From Comamonadaceae bacterium (GTDB taxonomy: Bacteria > Pseudomonadota > Gammaproteobacteria > Burkholderiales > Burkholderiaceae_C), in contig CANLWQ010000109.1 of the NCBI GenBank assembly GCA_947494405.1, forward strand, positions 1 to 6,933: a stretch of DNA of 6,933 nt, read 5' to 3'. The notes beneath the pieces are model-generated. The model made no database searches and was not told the origin of the DNA. It saw only the letters and a list, made by a program, of their open reading frames with translations. Of this stretch, positions 1 through 6,115 are shown in pieces. The position numbers were made by a program, and so were the translations under genes. Position 1 is the stretch's first letter; each line of letters starts with the position of its first letter.

Positions 1-251
1 AAAAAGCCACCATGGTGGCTGAAAAGTCCAACGCAGTCACCTTTAAAGTTTTGCAAAACGCAACCAAGCCCGAGATCAAAGCCGCGGTGGAGTTGATGTT
101 CAAAGTTGAAGTCAAAGGCGTGTCTGTGGTGAACACCAAAGGCAAGACCAAGCGATTTGGACGCTCCATTGGCCGTCGCGACAATGTTCGCAAAGCCTAT
201 GTGACGCTGAAGCCCGGTCAAGAGCTGAACTTGTCAGGAGAGGTGGCTTAA
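1..251 (+). CDS. rplW: 50S ribosomal protein L23 (5'-truncated)
   Basis: This is the C-terminal ~82 residues of L23, a primary 23S rRNA-binding protein beside the polypeptide exit tunnel that also serves as docking site for trigger factor and SRP. The reading frame is open from base 3 ([10 protein letters not shown]), and the family's usual SEKAT-(M/L)-VAEK segment crosses the window edge. The ATG at position 12 is therefore an internal Met and the true start lies upstream of the window; complete L23 proteins are about 100 residues. The conserved [15 protein letters not shown] and the [12 protein letters not shown] block are both visible. It is followed by rplB after only 2 nt, as expected inside the S10 operon. 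The identification is secure; the missing N-terminus reflects the window boundary and is not a mutation. Confidence 0.96.
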   Translation, partial: KATMVAEKSNAVTFKVLQNATKPEIKAAVELMFKVEVKGVSVVNTKGKTKRFGRSIGRRDNVRKAYVTLKPGQELNLSGEVA

Positions 252-253
252 TC

Positions 254-1078
254 ATGGCAGTCGTCAAAATGAAACCCACGTCACCCGGCCAGCGCGCCGT
301 GGTGAAGGTCACGCGTGACCATTTGTTCAAAGGCCCAGGTTATGCGCCTTTGCTCGAACCGCAATTCCAAAAAGCGGGACGTAACAACAACGGCCACATC
401 ACCACCCGCCACAAGGGCGGTGGTCACAAGCATCACTACCGCGTCGTTGACTTCCGTCGCTCTAAAGACGGCATTCCCGCCAAAGTTGAGCGTATCGAAT
501 ACGACCCCAACCGCACAGCGCATATTGCGTTGGTTTGCTACGCTGATGGCGAACGGGCTTACATCATTGCGCCACGCGGCTTGGAAGTGGGCGCCACCAT
601 CCAAAGTGGTTCTGAAGCTCCTATCCGTGCAGGCAACACATTGCCTATTCGCAATATCCCAGTGGGTTCAACCATCCATTGCATAGAGATGCGTCCTGGC
701 AAAGGTGCGCAAATCGCACGCTCTGCTGGCACCTCCGCCACATTGTTGGCGCGTGAAGGCACTTACGCTCAAGTGCGTATGCGCTCAGGTGAGGTTCGCA
801 AAGTTCATATTGAATGCCGTGCCACCATTGGTGAAGTCGCCAATGAAGAGCACAGTTTGCGTCAGTTGGGCAAGGCTGGTGTCAAGCGCTGGATGGGTAT
901 TCGCCCAACCGTTCGCGGTGTGGCCATGAACCCCATCGATCACCCACACGGCGGCGGTGAAGGTCGTACCGGCGAAGGCCGTGCAGCAGTTGACCCATGG
1001 GGCAATCTGACCAAAGGCTACCGCACCCGCAACAACAAGCGTACGCAAGTCATGATCGTCTCGCGTCGCAAGAAATAA
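254..1078 (+). CDS. rplB: 50S ribosomal protein L2
   Basis: L2 binds 23S rRNA, is needed for subunit association and lies near the peptidyl transferase centre. The protein has 274 residues against 273 in E. coli, so it is full length. The N-terminal region carries [21 protein letters not shown] (residues about 43-63), followed by the OB-fold and SH3-like core. The C-terminal hallmark is [14 protein letters not shown] at about residues 225-238; His230 corresponds to the E. coli His229 implicated in peptidyl transferase activity. The start is supported by an AGGAGAGG sequence at 236-243, inside the end of rplW, with a 2-nt gap between the genes that suggests translational coupling. Nothing is odd in composition or length. 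Confidence 0.98.
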   Translation: MAVVKMKPTSPGQRAVVKVTRDHLFKGPGYAPLLEPQFQKAGRNNNGHITTRHKGGGHKHHYRVVDFRRSKDGIPAKVERIEYDPNRTAHIALVCYADGERAYIIAPRGLEVGATIQSGSEAPIRAGNTLPIRNIPVGSTIHCIEMRPGKGAQIARSAGTSATLLAREGTYAQVRMRSGEVRKVHIECRATIGEVANEEHSLRQLGKAGVKRWMGIRPTVRGVAMNPIDHPHGGGEGRTGEGRAAVDPWGNLTKGYRTRNNKRTQVMIVSRRKK

Positions 1079-1088
1079 GGGTTAAAAA

Positions 1089-1367
1089 ATGACACGTTCA
1101 CTTAAAAAAGGCCCGTTTGTCGACCACCATTTGTTGGCCAAGGCTGAAAAAGCCGTCGCCAACAAAGACAAAAAGCCCATCAAAACTTGGTCACGTCGCT
1201 CCATGGTTCTGCCTGACTTCATTGGCTTGACCATCGCGGTTCACAACGGCAAGCAACATGTGCCGGTCTATATCACCGATCAGATGGTGGGTCACAAGTT
1301 AGGCGAATTTGCCTTGACGCGGACCTTCAAAGGCCATCCAGCGGACAAAAAAGTCCAGAAGAAGTAA
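1089..1367 (+). CDS. rpsS: 30S ribosomal protein S19
   Basis: S19 forms a complex with S13 in the head of the 30S subunit and contacts 16S rRNA and the A-site tRNA region. At 92 residues it has the same length as the E. coli protein. It opens with the family signature [14 protein letters not shown], followed by [20 protein letters not shown] and a conserved [16 protein letters not shown] segment near the C-terminus. An AAGGG ribosome binding sequence at 1077-1081 overlaps the rplB stop codon and sits 7 nt before the ATG, supporting the start. It is the third gene of the S10 operon segment seen here. Confidence 0.98.
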   Translation: MTRSLKKGPFVDHHLLAKAEKAVANKDKKPIKTWSRRSMVLPDFIGLTIAVHNGKQHVPVYITDQMVGHKLGEFALTRTFKGHPADKKVQKK

Positions 1368-1376
1368 GGAGCAGCT

Positions 1377-1706
1377 ATGGAAACACGTGCAGTCCTGCGA
1401 GGTGTGCGCTTATCGGTCGACAAAGGCCGTTTGGTTGCAGACTTGATACGCGGCAAAAAAGTGGACCAGGCTTTAAACATCCTGACATTCACACAGAAAA
1501 AAGCAGCGGGCATTGTTAAAAAAGTGCTCGAGTCAGCCATCGCCAATGCAGAGCACAACGATGGCGCTGATATTGACGAGTTGCGCGTCAAAACCATTTA
1601 CGTGGAGCAAGGCGCAACCCTCAAGCGTTTCACCGCACGTGCCAAAGGCCGTGGCAACAGCATCAGCAAGCCCACATGCCATGTGTATGTGACGGTCGGC
1701 AACTGA
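1377..1706 (+). CDS. rplV: 50S ribosomal protein L22
   Basis: L22 binds several 23S rRNA domains, and its long beta-hairpin lines the polypeptide exit tunnel at the constriction site; changes in that hairpin are known to cause macrolide resistance. The protein has 109 residues (E. coli 110). It begins [28 protein letters not shown] in family style and contains [18 protein letters not shown] at about residues 44-61. The tunnel hairpin is the segment around [20 protein letters not shown] (about 80-99); no insertion or deletion is obvious in it. The AAGGAG at 1366-1371 overlaps the rpsS stop and lies 5 nt upstream of the ATG, which fixes the start. Confidence 0.98.
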   Translation: METRAVLRGVRLSVDKGRLVADLIRGKKVDQALNILTFTQKKAAGIVKKVLESAIANAEHNDGADIDELRVKTIYVEQGATLKRFTARAKGRGNSISKPTCHVYVTVGN

Positions 1707-1721
1707 AAGGTCTAGGAAAAT

Positions 1722-2612
1722 ATGGGACAAAAAATCCACCCCACCGGTTTCCGCTTATCGGTGAGCCGCAACTGGGCCAGTCGCTGGTACGCCAGCAACA
1801 AAGATTTCGCCGGCATGTTGGCAGAAGACATCAAGGTGCGTGAGTACCTGAAGATCAAACTCAAGAGCGCTGCTGTCTCTCGCATCTTGATTGAGCGTCC
1901 TGCAAAAAATGCGCGCATCACTATTTTTTCCGCACGTCCTGGCGTGGTTATCGGTAAAAAAGGTGAGGACATTGAAAACCTCAAGAAAGAATTGGCCGCT
2001 CGTTTGGGCGTACCTGTTGCAGTCAACATCGAAGAAGTGCGCAAGCCCGAAATCGATGCTCAACTGATTGCCGACAGCATCACGCAACAGCTTGAAAAGC
2101 GCATCATGTTCCGTCGCGCCATGAAGCGCGCCATGCAAAACGCCATGCGTTTGGGTGCCCAAGGCATCAAGATCATGTCTGCGGGTCGCTTAAACGGTAT
2201 CGAAATTGCGCGTACCGAGTGGTACCGCGAAGGCCGTGTGCCACTTCACACTTTGCGTGCAGATATTGACTACGCAACTTCTGAAGCCAAAACAACTTAC
2301 GGCATTATTGGCGTCAAAGTTTGGGTTTACAAGGGTGATACCTTGGGCCGCAACGATGCGCCTGCAGCACAAGAGCCGCGTACTGAAGACGAACGCCGCC
2401 CACGCGGTCCTCGTCGTGACGCTCGCCCCACTGGCGACCGTCCACCAGCTCGCAGTGGCGCTCGTCGCCCTGTTGGCTCCAATGCCGCACCGGCGGATGG
2501 CAGCGATAAACCCGCTGAAGCCACCGATGCTCCCAAAACCACCGTCAAGCGCGTCCGCAAGGTAGCCGCGCCCGCATCCACTGGCACGGATGCGGACGGC
2601 AAAGGAGAATAA
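1722..2612 (+). CDS. rpsC: 30S ribosomal protein S3 with long C-terminal tail
   Basis: S3 sits at the mRNA entry channel of the 30S subunit and contributes to mRNA unwinding there. The protein begins [18 protein letters not shown], the family N-terminus. A type II KH domain carries the GxxG loop as Gly78-Lys-Lys-Gly81, followed by the conserved C-terminal S3 domain ([21 protein letters not shown] near 131-151, [16 protein letters not shown] near 169-184). The conserved core ends near residue 206 (VWVYKGD). About 90 further residues form a low-complexity tail rich in Pro, Ala, Arg, Asp and Thr, giving 296 residues against 233 in E. coli. The reading frame is intact up to rplP, whose Shine-Dalgarno sequence lies in the last codons, so the tail is genuine coding sequence and probably disordered. 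Extended S3 tails occur in betaproteobacteria; this one seems long. Confidence 0.97.
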   Translation: MGQKIHPTGFRLSVSRNWASRWYASNKDFAGMLAEDIKVREYLKIKLKSAAVSRILIERPAKNARITIFSARPGVVIGKKGEDIENLKKELAARLGVPVAVNIEEVRKPEIDAQLIADSITQQLEKRIMFRRAMKRAMQNAMRLGAQGIKIMSAGRLNGIEIARTEWYREGRVPLHTLRADIDYATSEAKTTYGIIGVKVWVYKGDTLGRNDAPAAQEPRTEDERRPRGPRRDARPTGDRPPARSGARRPVGSNAAPADGSDKPAEATDAPKTTVKRVRKVAAPASTGTDADGKGE

Positions 2613-2614
2613 GC

Positions 2615-3031
2615 ATGCTGCAACCAGCGCGCCGTAAATACCGCAAGGAACAAAAAGGTCGCAACACCGGCATTGCCACACGTGGCAATACCGTGGCGTT
2701 TGGTGACTTTGGCTTGAAGTCAACCGACCGTGGTCGTTTGACTGCACGCCAAATCGAATCCGCTCGACGCGCGATTTCGCGTCACGTCAAACGGGGCGGT
2801 CGTATTTGGATTCGCATCTTCCCTGACAAACCTATTTCCCAAAAACCTGCAGAGGTTCGTATGGGTAACGGTAAAGGCAACCCCGAGTACTACGTGGCTG
2901 AAATTCAGCCCGGTAAGGTGTTGTACGAAATCGTGGGTGTGCCCGAAGAACTTGCGCGTGAAGCATTTCGTTTGGCCGCAGCCAAACTGCCTTTACGCAC
3001 CACCTTTGTTTCGCGCCTGATCGGCCAATAA
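2615..3031 (+). CDS. rplP: 50S ribosomal protein L16
   Basis: L16 is a late-assembling 50S protein that contacts the A-site and P-site tRNA elbow region and organises the peptidyl transferase centre. The protein has 138 residues (E. coli 136). It starts [19 protein letters not shown], contains [14 protein letters not shown] and the basic patch [20 protein letters not shown] (about 51-70), and continues with [19 protein letters not shown], the loop that includes the conserved Arg known as a hydroxylation site in E. coli (PVRMGKGKG context). The ribosome binding sequence AAAGGAG at 2601-2607 lies inside the 3' end of rpsC, and the gap to rpsC is 2 nt. Confidence 0.98.
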   Translation: MLQPARRKYRKEQKGRNTGIATRGNTVAFGDFGLKSTDRGRLTARQIESARRAISRHVKRGGRIWIRIFPDKPISQKPAEVRMGNGKGNPEYYVAEIQPGKVLYEIVGVPEELAREAFRLAAAKLPLRTTFVSRLIGQ

Positions 3032-3044
3032 TTCAGGAGACAAC

Positions 3045-3239
3045 ATGAAAACATCTGAATTACGCCAAAAAGACGTCGCTGGCTTGCAAACCGAAATCAA
3101 GGAATTGCAAAAAGCGCATTTCAATATGCGCATGCAAAAAGCCACCCAGCAATTGAACAATACCGCGCAAATGAAGGTCACCCGTCGCAGCGTTGCGCGG
3201 GTCAAAACCATACTTGCAGAAAAACAGGCGAAGGAGTGA
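3045..3239 (+). CDS. rpmC: 50S ribosomal protein L29
   Basis: L29 is a small, mostly helical 50S protein at the tunnel exit, adjacent to L23. This copy has 64 residues, the usual size, and begins [20 protein letters not shown]. The family motif [18 protein letters not shown] (about 26-43) is followed by a basic [11 protein letters not shown] helix. An AGGAG at 3035-3039, 5 nt before the ATG, supports the start. Its last codons carry the ribosome binding sequence of rpsQ, and its stop lies 4 nt before the rpsQ start codon. Confidence 0.97.
   Translation: MKTSELRQKDVAGLQTEIKELQKAHFNMRMQKATQQLNNTAQMKVTRRSVARVKTILAEKQAKE
3231..3236 (+). promoter_or_regulatory. Ribosome binding site that fixes the rpsQ start
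   Basis: AAGGAG lies in the last codons of rpmC, 7 nt before the ATG at 3244. It decides between this start and longer in-frame alternatives that reach back into rpmC (for example an ATG at 3193), which would add residues foreign to the S17 family. Confidence 0.85.
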
Positions 3240-3243
3240 CCAC

Positions 3244-3513
3244 ATGACAGAAGCAAAACCATCACTCAAACGCACACTGATCGGTAAAGTTGTCAGCGCT
3301 AAGCGCGCTAAAACAGTCACCGTTTTGGTCGAGCGTCGCGTCAAGCATGCGCTCTACGGCAAGATCGTGGGTAAATCCAGCAAATACCATGCGCATGATG
3401 AAACAGGTCAGTACCATTTGGGTGACGTGATCGAAATCACCGAAAGCCGTCCTATTTCTAAAACCAAAAATTGGGTCGCTACCCGTTTGGTCGAAAAGGC
3501 GGCAGCGCTATAA
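3244..3513 (+). CDS. rpsQ: 30S ribosomal protein S17
   Basis: S17 is a primary 16S rRNA-binding OB-fold protein of the 30S body, and is the last gene of the classical S10 operon. The product has 89 residues (E. coli 84). It contains [20 protein letters not shown] at about 8-27, then [25 protein letters not shown] and [18 protein letters not shown], all family signatures. The ATG at 3244 is chosen because the product then matches the family N-terminus and has a well-spaced AAGGAG at 3231-3236. The gene is followed by a hairpin and a peroxiredoxin gene rather than by rplN of the spc operon. Confidence 0.97.
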   Translation: MTEAKPSLKRTLIGKVVSAKRAKTVTVLVERRVKHALYGKIVGKSSKYHAHDETGQYHLGDVIEITESRPISKTKNWVATRLVEKAAAL

Positions 3514-3545
3514 GTGTTATCAGGTTGCGTATAAACACAATCTTC

Positions 3546-3579
3546 AAAATGGCCCACAATCGTGGGTCATTTTCATTTC
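3546..3579 (+). terminator. Probable rho-independent terminator after rpsQ
   Basis: Two 12-nt arms, 3546-3557 and 3562-3573, pair fully with one G-U wobble around a 4-nt AATC loop. The stem has a GC-rich upper part (GGCCCAC/GTGGGTC) and an A4/T4 base, and is followed by a T-rich stretch (TTTTCATTTC from 3570). This is the form of an intrinsic terminator and its place fits the end of the S10 operon. The oddity is that the stem ends only 6 nt before the ribosome binding sequence of the next gene. It could therefore also act as a partial terminator, attenuator or mRNA-stabilising structure in the leader of the peroxiredoxin transcript. Confidence 0.7.
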
Positions 3580-3585
3580 AAGGAG
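3580..3585 (+). promoter_or_regulatory. Ribosome binding site of the peroxiredoxin gene
   Basis: AAGGAG lies 6 nt before the ATG at 3592. It favours this start over an in-frame GTG at 3562, which falls inside the hairpin arm and would add ten residues atypical for the family. Confidence 0.85.
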
Positions 3586-3591
3586 CTCAAT

Positions 3592-4098
3592 ATGATCAAA
3601 GTCGGCGACACCCTTCCCCACACCACCTTAATGGAGTACTCTGAAGTTGAGGGCAATGGTTGCAGCATAGGCCCCAACCCAGTGGACGTGGCCAAAGCCA
3701 CCGCTGGCAAGACCATCGCTTTGTTTGCGCTGCCAGGCGCCTTCACACCCACCTGCTCTGCCAAACATGTGCCTGGCTATATGGACAAACATGCTGAACT
3801 GATCGCCGCAGGCGTGGATGAAATTTGGTGCGTCAGTGTGAACGACGCTTTTGTCATGGGCGCATGGGGACGAGAACTGCACACAGCTGGCAAAGTACGC
3901 ATGTTGGGCGACGGCGACGCAGAGTTCACCAAAGCCACAGGCCTGACCTTAGACCTCACAGGCAAAGGCTTGGGACTTCGCTCTAACCGTTACTCCATGC
4001 TGGTCAAAGATGGCAAGGTAGTGACGCTCAATATTGAAGGCCCAGGTAAATTTGAGGTCAGCGACGCAGACACTTTACTGTCGCAGACCAAACACTGA
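3592..4098 (+). CDS. Peroxiredoxin, Prx5/type II (AhpC/TSA superfamily)
   Basis: The predicted enzyme is a cytoplasmic thiol peroxidase reducing hydrogen peroxide and alkyl hydroperoxides; no signal peptide is visible. It has 168 residues, typical of stand-alone Prx5-type proteins. The active-site motif is PGAFTPTC (48-55): Pro48, Thr52 and peroxidatic Cys55 form the family PxxxTxxC signature. The later GLGLRSNRYSMLVKDG segment supplies the conserved active-site Arg (Arg130 or Arg133). A second cysteine, Cys80 in DEIWCVSVND, is 25 residues after Cys55. This is the spacing of the second Cys in plant type II Prx, so it may act as resolving Cys; Cys24 is a third cysteine. The electron donor (glutaredoxin/glutathione or thioredoxin) cannot be read from the sequence. 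The gene lies 78 nt after rpsQ, behind a terminator-like hairpin, and runs into the convergent CoA-transferase gene. Family assignment is firm; the specific gene name is not. Confidence 0.93.
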   Translation: MIKVGDTLPHTTLMEYSEVEGNGCSIGPNPVDVAKATAGKTIALFALPGAFTPTCSAKHVPGYMDKHAELIAAGVDEIWCVSVNDAFVMGAWGRELHTAGKVRMLGDGDAEFTKATGLTLDLTGKGLGLRSNRYSMLVKDGKVVTLNIEGPGKFEVSDADTLLSQTKH

Positions 4099-4104
4099 AC
4101 CGGT

Positions 4105-4127
4105 AAAAAATAGCGACACTAAATCGC
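4105..4127 (-). terminator. Weak candidate terminator for the CoA-transferase gene
   Basis: Read on the - strand, a 4-bp GC-rich stem (GCGA/TCGC, spanning 4127-4113) with a 7-nt loop is followed by TATTTTTT at 4112-4105. The stem overlaps the stop codon of the CoA-transferase gene. The T run fits an intrinsic terminator but the stem is short, so the call is tentative. A longer inverted repeat lies just upstream in the same transcript. Confidence 0.3.
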
Positions 4128-5363
4128 ACTGGCTTGACGCAAAGCCGCCAGTTGGCTTGCGTCAAGATTCAACCACTCTTGCAAAACCTCATCGGTATGC
4201 TGGCCCAACAGTGGTGGAGGTAAATCACGCCTCACAGGCGTTTGACTGAGCTTCATGGGGCTGGCGACCAAATCGAGGTCAACCCCTGATGCGTGAACCC
4301 AATGATCGACCATCTGGCGAGATTGAACATGGGTGTCGTTAAAAACCTCGGACAAATTATTGATGGGGCCGCAAGGCACTTTGGCGGCCTCTAGTGCTTC
4401 TAGCCAAACATATTTACCGCGTGTGAGCAAGACTTCGCTCAGCATGGGAACCAATGCATCACGGTGACGAACACGGTCTTGGTTGCGACCAAAGCGCGGG
4501 TCACGTGACCAATCTGACCTACCCAAGGCTTCACAGAACTTGACAAACTGCCCGTCATTGCCAACCGCCAAAATCATGAAATCTCTTTCGCCATTGGCTT
4601 TAGGCGCCACCTCAAAGACTTGATAGGGGACGATGTTGACATGGGCGTTTCCCATGCGTTGCGGCGGAGGGAGCTTGGCGCCGTTGACCAAATAATTGGC
4701 GCCCAAATTTGCCAGCATGGCCACTTGGGTATCGAGCAAAGCCATGTCGATGTATTGGCCTTGGCCCGTGCGCTCAGCATGTCGAATCGCCGCCAAAATG
4801 GACACGGTGGCGTACATGCCAGTGAACAAATCAGCAACAGCCACGCCTACTTTTTGAGGACCACCTCCGTTAACGTCTTGTTCGCCGGTGACGCTCATCA
4901 AGCCACCCATGGCCTGAATAGCGAAGTCATAACCGGCTCGCTCGCTGTAGGGGCCGGTCTGACCAAAACCCGTGATGCTGCAATAGACCAAGCGGGGATT
5001 GATGGCTTTGAGGCTTGCATAGTCCAAGCCGTAGCGAGCCATGTCGCCAACTTTGAAATTCTCGATAAACACATGGCTATTCAATGCCAACGAGCGAACC
5101 AAATCTTGACCTAAAGGGTTGGCTATATCGCAGGTCATAGAGCGTTTATTGCGGTTGGTGCCAAGGTAGTAAGCGGCTTCGGCGGTGTCATTGCCATTTG
5201 CGTCATGCAAAAAAGGCGGCCCCCAACCACGGGTATCGTCACCGGTTCCAAGGCGTTCAACTTTGACCACATCAGCACCTAAATCAGCCAAAATTTGGGT
5301 TGACCAAGGGCCCGCCAGTACGCGGGATAAATCTAATACACGTATGCCATCTAAAGCGTTCAT
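4119..5363 (-). CDS. CoA-transferase family III (CaiB/BaiF type)
   Basis: Class III CoA-transferases move CoA from an acyl-CoA donor to a carboxylic acid acceptor through a covalent aspartyl intermediate, and act as interlocked dimers in the cytoplasm. The 414-residue product has normal family length. It opens with LDGIRVLDLSRVLAGPW and LADLGADVVKVER (about 4-37) and has the ENFKVGDMARYGLDY segment (101-115). The catalytic aspartate is Asp178 in GVAVADLFTGMYA, matching Asp169 of formyl-CoA transferase. Further conserved stretches are GQGQYIDMALLD (201-212) and VPCGPINNLSEV (329-340). The ATG at 5363 is chosen because it gives the family N-terminus; an upstream in-frame GTG (5423-5421) would add 20 unusual residues and abut the divergent PTS gene. 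No strong Shine-Dalgarno sequence is visible. Substrates cannot be inferred: no pathway genes flank it. The neighbours are a convergent peroxiredoxin gene and a divergent PTS cluster, so it appears to be transcribed alone. Confidence 0.93.
   Translation of the reverse strand: MNALDGIRVLDLSRVLAGPWSTQILADLGADVVKVERLGTGDDTRGWGPPFLHDANGNDTAEAAYYLGTNRNKRSMTCDIANPLGQDLVRSLALNSHVFIENFKVGDMARYGLDYASLKAINPRLVYCSITGFGQTGPYSERAGYDFAIQAMGGLMSVTGEQDVNGGGPQKVGVAVADLFTGMYATVSILAAIRHAERTGQGQYIDMALLDTQVAMLANLGANYLVNGAKLPPPQRMGNAHVNIVPYQVFEVAPKANGERDFMILAVGNDGQFVKFCEALGRSDWSRDPRFGRNQDRVRHRDALVPMLSEVLLTRGKYVWLEALEAAKVPCGPINNLSEVFNDTHVQSRQMVDHWVHASGVDLDLVASPMKLSQTPVRRDLPPPLLGQHTDEVLQEWLNLDASQLAALRQASAI
4133..4166. 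repeat. Inverted repeat in the 3' end of the CoA-transferase gene
   Basis: Arms 4133-4146 and 4154-4166 are complementary over 13 bp with a single bulged A, separated by a 7-nt loop. The repeat encodes residues about 400-411 of the CoA-transferase (LDASQLAALRQA), so it is constrained as coding sequence too. Neither strand has a T run directly behind it. Because it lies between two convergent genes it may form the 3' end of the peroxiredoxin mRNA or stabilise either transcript; this is inference. Confidence 0.55.
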
Positions 5364-5373
5364 GTGCGGATTA

Positions 5374-5401
5374 TTGCAAACGACGAAACAAGGGTGATAA
5401 T
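5374..5401 (+). promoter_or_regulatory. Candidate sigma70-type promoter for the PTS cluster
   Basis: TTGCAA at 5374-5379 (4 of 6 matches to the -35 consensus) and GATAAT at 5396-5401 (5 of 6 to the -10 consensus) are separated by 16 bp. They lie in the 60-nt divergent gap before the EIIA gene at 5424, which would leave a leader of about 15 nt. The position is right for a promoter of the EIIA-HPr-EI operon. The prediction rests on consensus matching only. Confidence 0.4.
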
Positions 5402-5423
5402 CGAAAGGTATTTCTAAGAGCAC

Positions 5424-5834
5424 ATGAGCACACGCATTCTTTTAATAGCCCATGCACCTTTGGCCAGCGCCCTCAGGGATTGCGCTTTGCATGTTTTTCC
5501 AGACTGCGCCCCTGCGGTAATCGCTGTTGACGTGCTGCCTGACGCATCCCCTGAGGACAGCTTACAAGCCGCTCAACAGCTGCTGGGAACCCCTATCAAC
5601 CAAGACACCTTGGTCTTAACAGATGTTTTTGGTGCAACCCCTTCCAATGTGGCCAAGCGCTTGGTCAGCGGCATGCAGTCGCGCTTGATTGCTGGCGTGA
5701 ATTTGCCGATGTTGCTGCGCACCGTGTGCTACAGACATGAAACGCTTGAGGTGCTCACACAGCGTGCCTTATCTGGTGGCACGCAAGGCGTGATGCAAGT
5801 CGCGTGTGACAACGAACCCCCCCTTTCTTCTTGA
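5424..5834 (+). CDS. PTS EIIA component, mannose family
   Basis: The protein belongs to the EIIA(Man) fold group, accepting a phosphoryl group from HPr on a histidine. It has 136 residues, a single EIIA domain without fused IIB. The N-terminal strand ILLIAHAPLASAL places the expected phosphorylated His at position 10. The family motif LTDVFGATPSNVAKRL follows at about 65-80 (Asp67 conserved) and AGVNLPMLLR at 90-99. No IIB, IIC or IID genes are visible nearby, so the likely role is regulatory, as proposed for EIIA(Man) of other betaproteobacteria with an incomplete PTS. The Shine-Dalgarno sequence is weak (AAGAG at 5416-5420, 3 nt from the ATG). The stop is 7 nt before ptsH, consistent with one operon. 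A run of seven C at 5817-5823 lies just before the stop. The often used names ptsM or manX are not assigned because substrate and orthology cannot be verified here. Confidence 0.92.
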   Translation: MSTRILLIAHAPLASALRDCALHVFPDCAPAVIAVDVLPDASPEDSLQAAQQLLGTPINQDTLVLTDVFGATPSNVAKRLVSGMQSRLIAGVNLPMLLRTVCYRHETLEVLTQRALSGGTQGVMQVACDNEPPLSS

Positions 5835-5841
5835 GTGAAAT

Positions 5842-6111
5842 ATGCAGAAACAAACCATCACCATCACCAACAAATTAGGTCTGCACGCAAGAGCCTCGGC
5901 CAAGCTGACCAAACTCGCTGGCTCTTTTCCCTGCCAAGTGTGGATCAGCAAGGGCGAACGCCGAGTCAACGCCAAAAGCATCATGGGCGTGATGATGTTG
6001 GCCGCAGGACTGGGAATTGAAGTAGAGATGGAAACCGATGGCGAGCAAGAGGCAGAGGCCATGCAAGCTTTAGTGGCTTTATTTGCAGACAAATTCGGCG
6101 AAGGCGAATAA
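5842..6111 (+). CDS. ptsH: Phosphocarrier protein HPr
   Basis: HPr relays phosphate from Enzyme I to EIIA proteins in the cytoplasm. The 89-residue product has the active site KLGLHARASA with phosphorylated His15 and the usual Arg17. Ser46 lies in NAKSIMGVMMLAA, the form found in HPr proteins that are regulatory substrates of HPr kinase/phosphorylase (HprK), in contrast to the KSLFKLQT form of enteric HPr. This supports a betaproteobacterial HPr under ATP-dependent Ser46 control; hprK itself is not in the window. The C-terminal helix EAEAMQALVALFADKFGEGE is standard. The gene lies 7 nt after the EIIA stop and 4 nt before ptsI, so the three genes are very likely co-transcribed. Confidence 0.96.
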   Translation: MQKQTITITNKLGLHARASAKLTKLAGSFPCQVWISKGERRVNAKSIMGVMMLAAGLGIEVEMETDGEQEAEAMQALVALFADKFGEGE

Positions 6112-6115
6112 TTCC

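Noticed and set aside
12..251. Treating the ATG at position 12 as the true start of L23
   Set aside because: The frame is open upstream to the window edge and the residues K-A-T before this Met match the conserved L23 N-terminal segment.
2190..2747. Long open frame on the - strand opposite rpsC and rplP (185 codons)
   Set aside because: It is antisense to two clear ribosomal protein genes, shows no recognisable domain, and is explained by the GC-rich codons of the rpsC tail.
3193..3243. Longer start for S17 reaching into rpmC
   Set aside because: The 17 extra residues are rpmC read in another frame; the ATG at 3244 fits the family length and has a ribosome binding sequence.
3562..3591. Upstream GTG start for the peroxiredoxin
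   Set aside because: It falls within the hairpin arm; the ATG at 3592 has a well-placed AAGGAG and gives the usual family N-terminus.
4620..5114. Open frame of 164 codons on the + strand opposite the CoA-transferase gene
   Set aside because: It lies wholly within the antisense of a well-supported gene, has no family features and no good ribosome binding site.
5364..5423. N-terminal extension of the CoA-transferase from a GTG at 5423-5421
   Set aside because: The 20 added residues do not resemble the family, whose N-terminus begins at LDGIRVLDLSR, and the extension would use up the whole divergent promoter region.
5817..5838. C7 run at the end of the EIIA gene as a programmed frameshift that might fuse EIIA to HPr
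   Set aside because: Shifting into the ptsH frame after the run meets a TGA at 5836-5838 before the ptsH start, so no fusion can be made.
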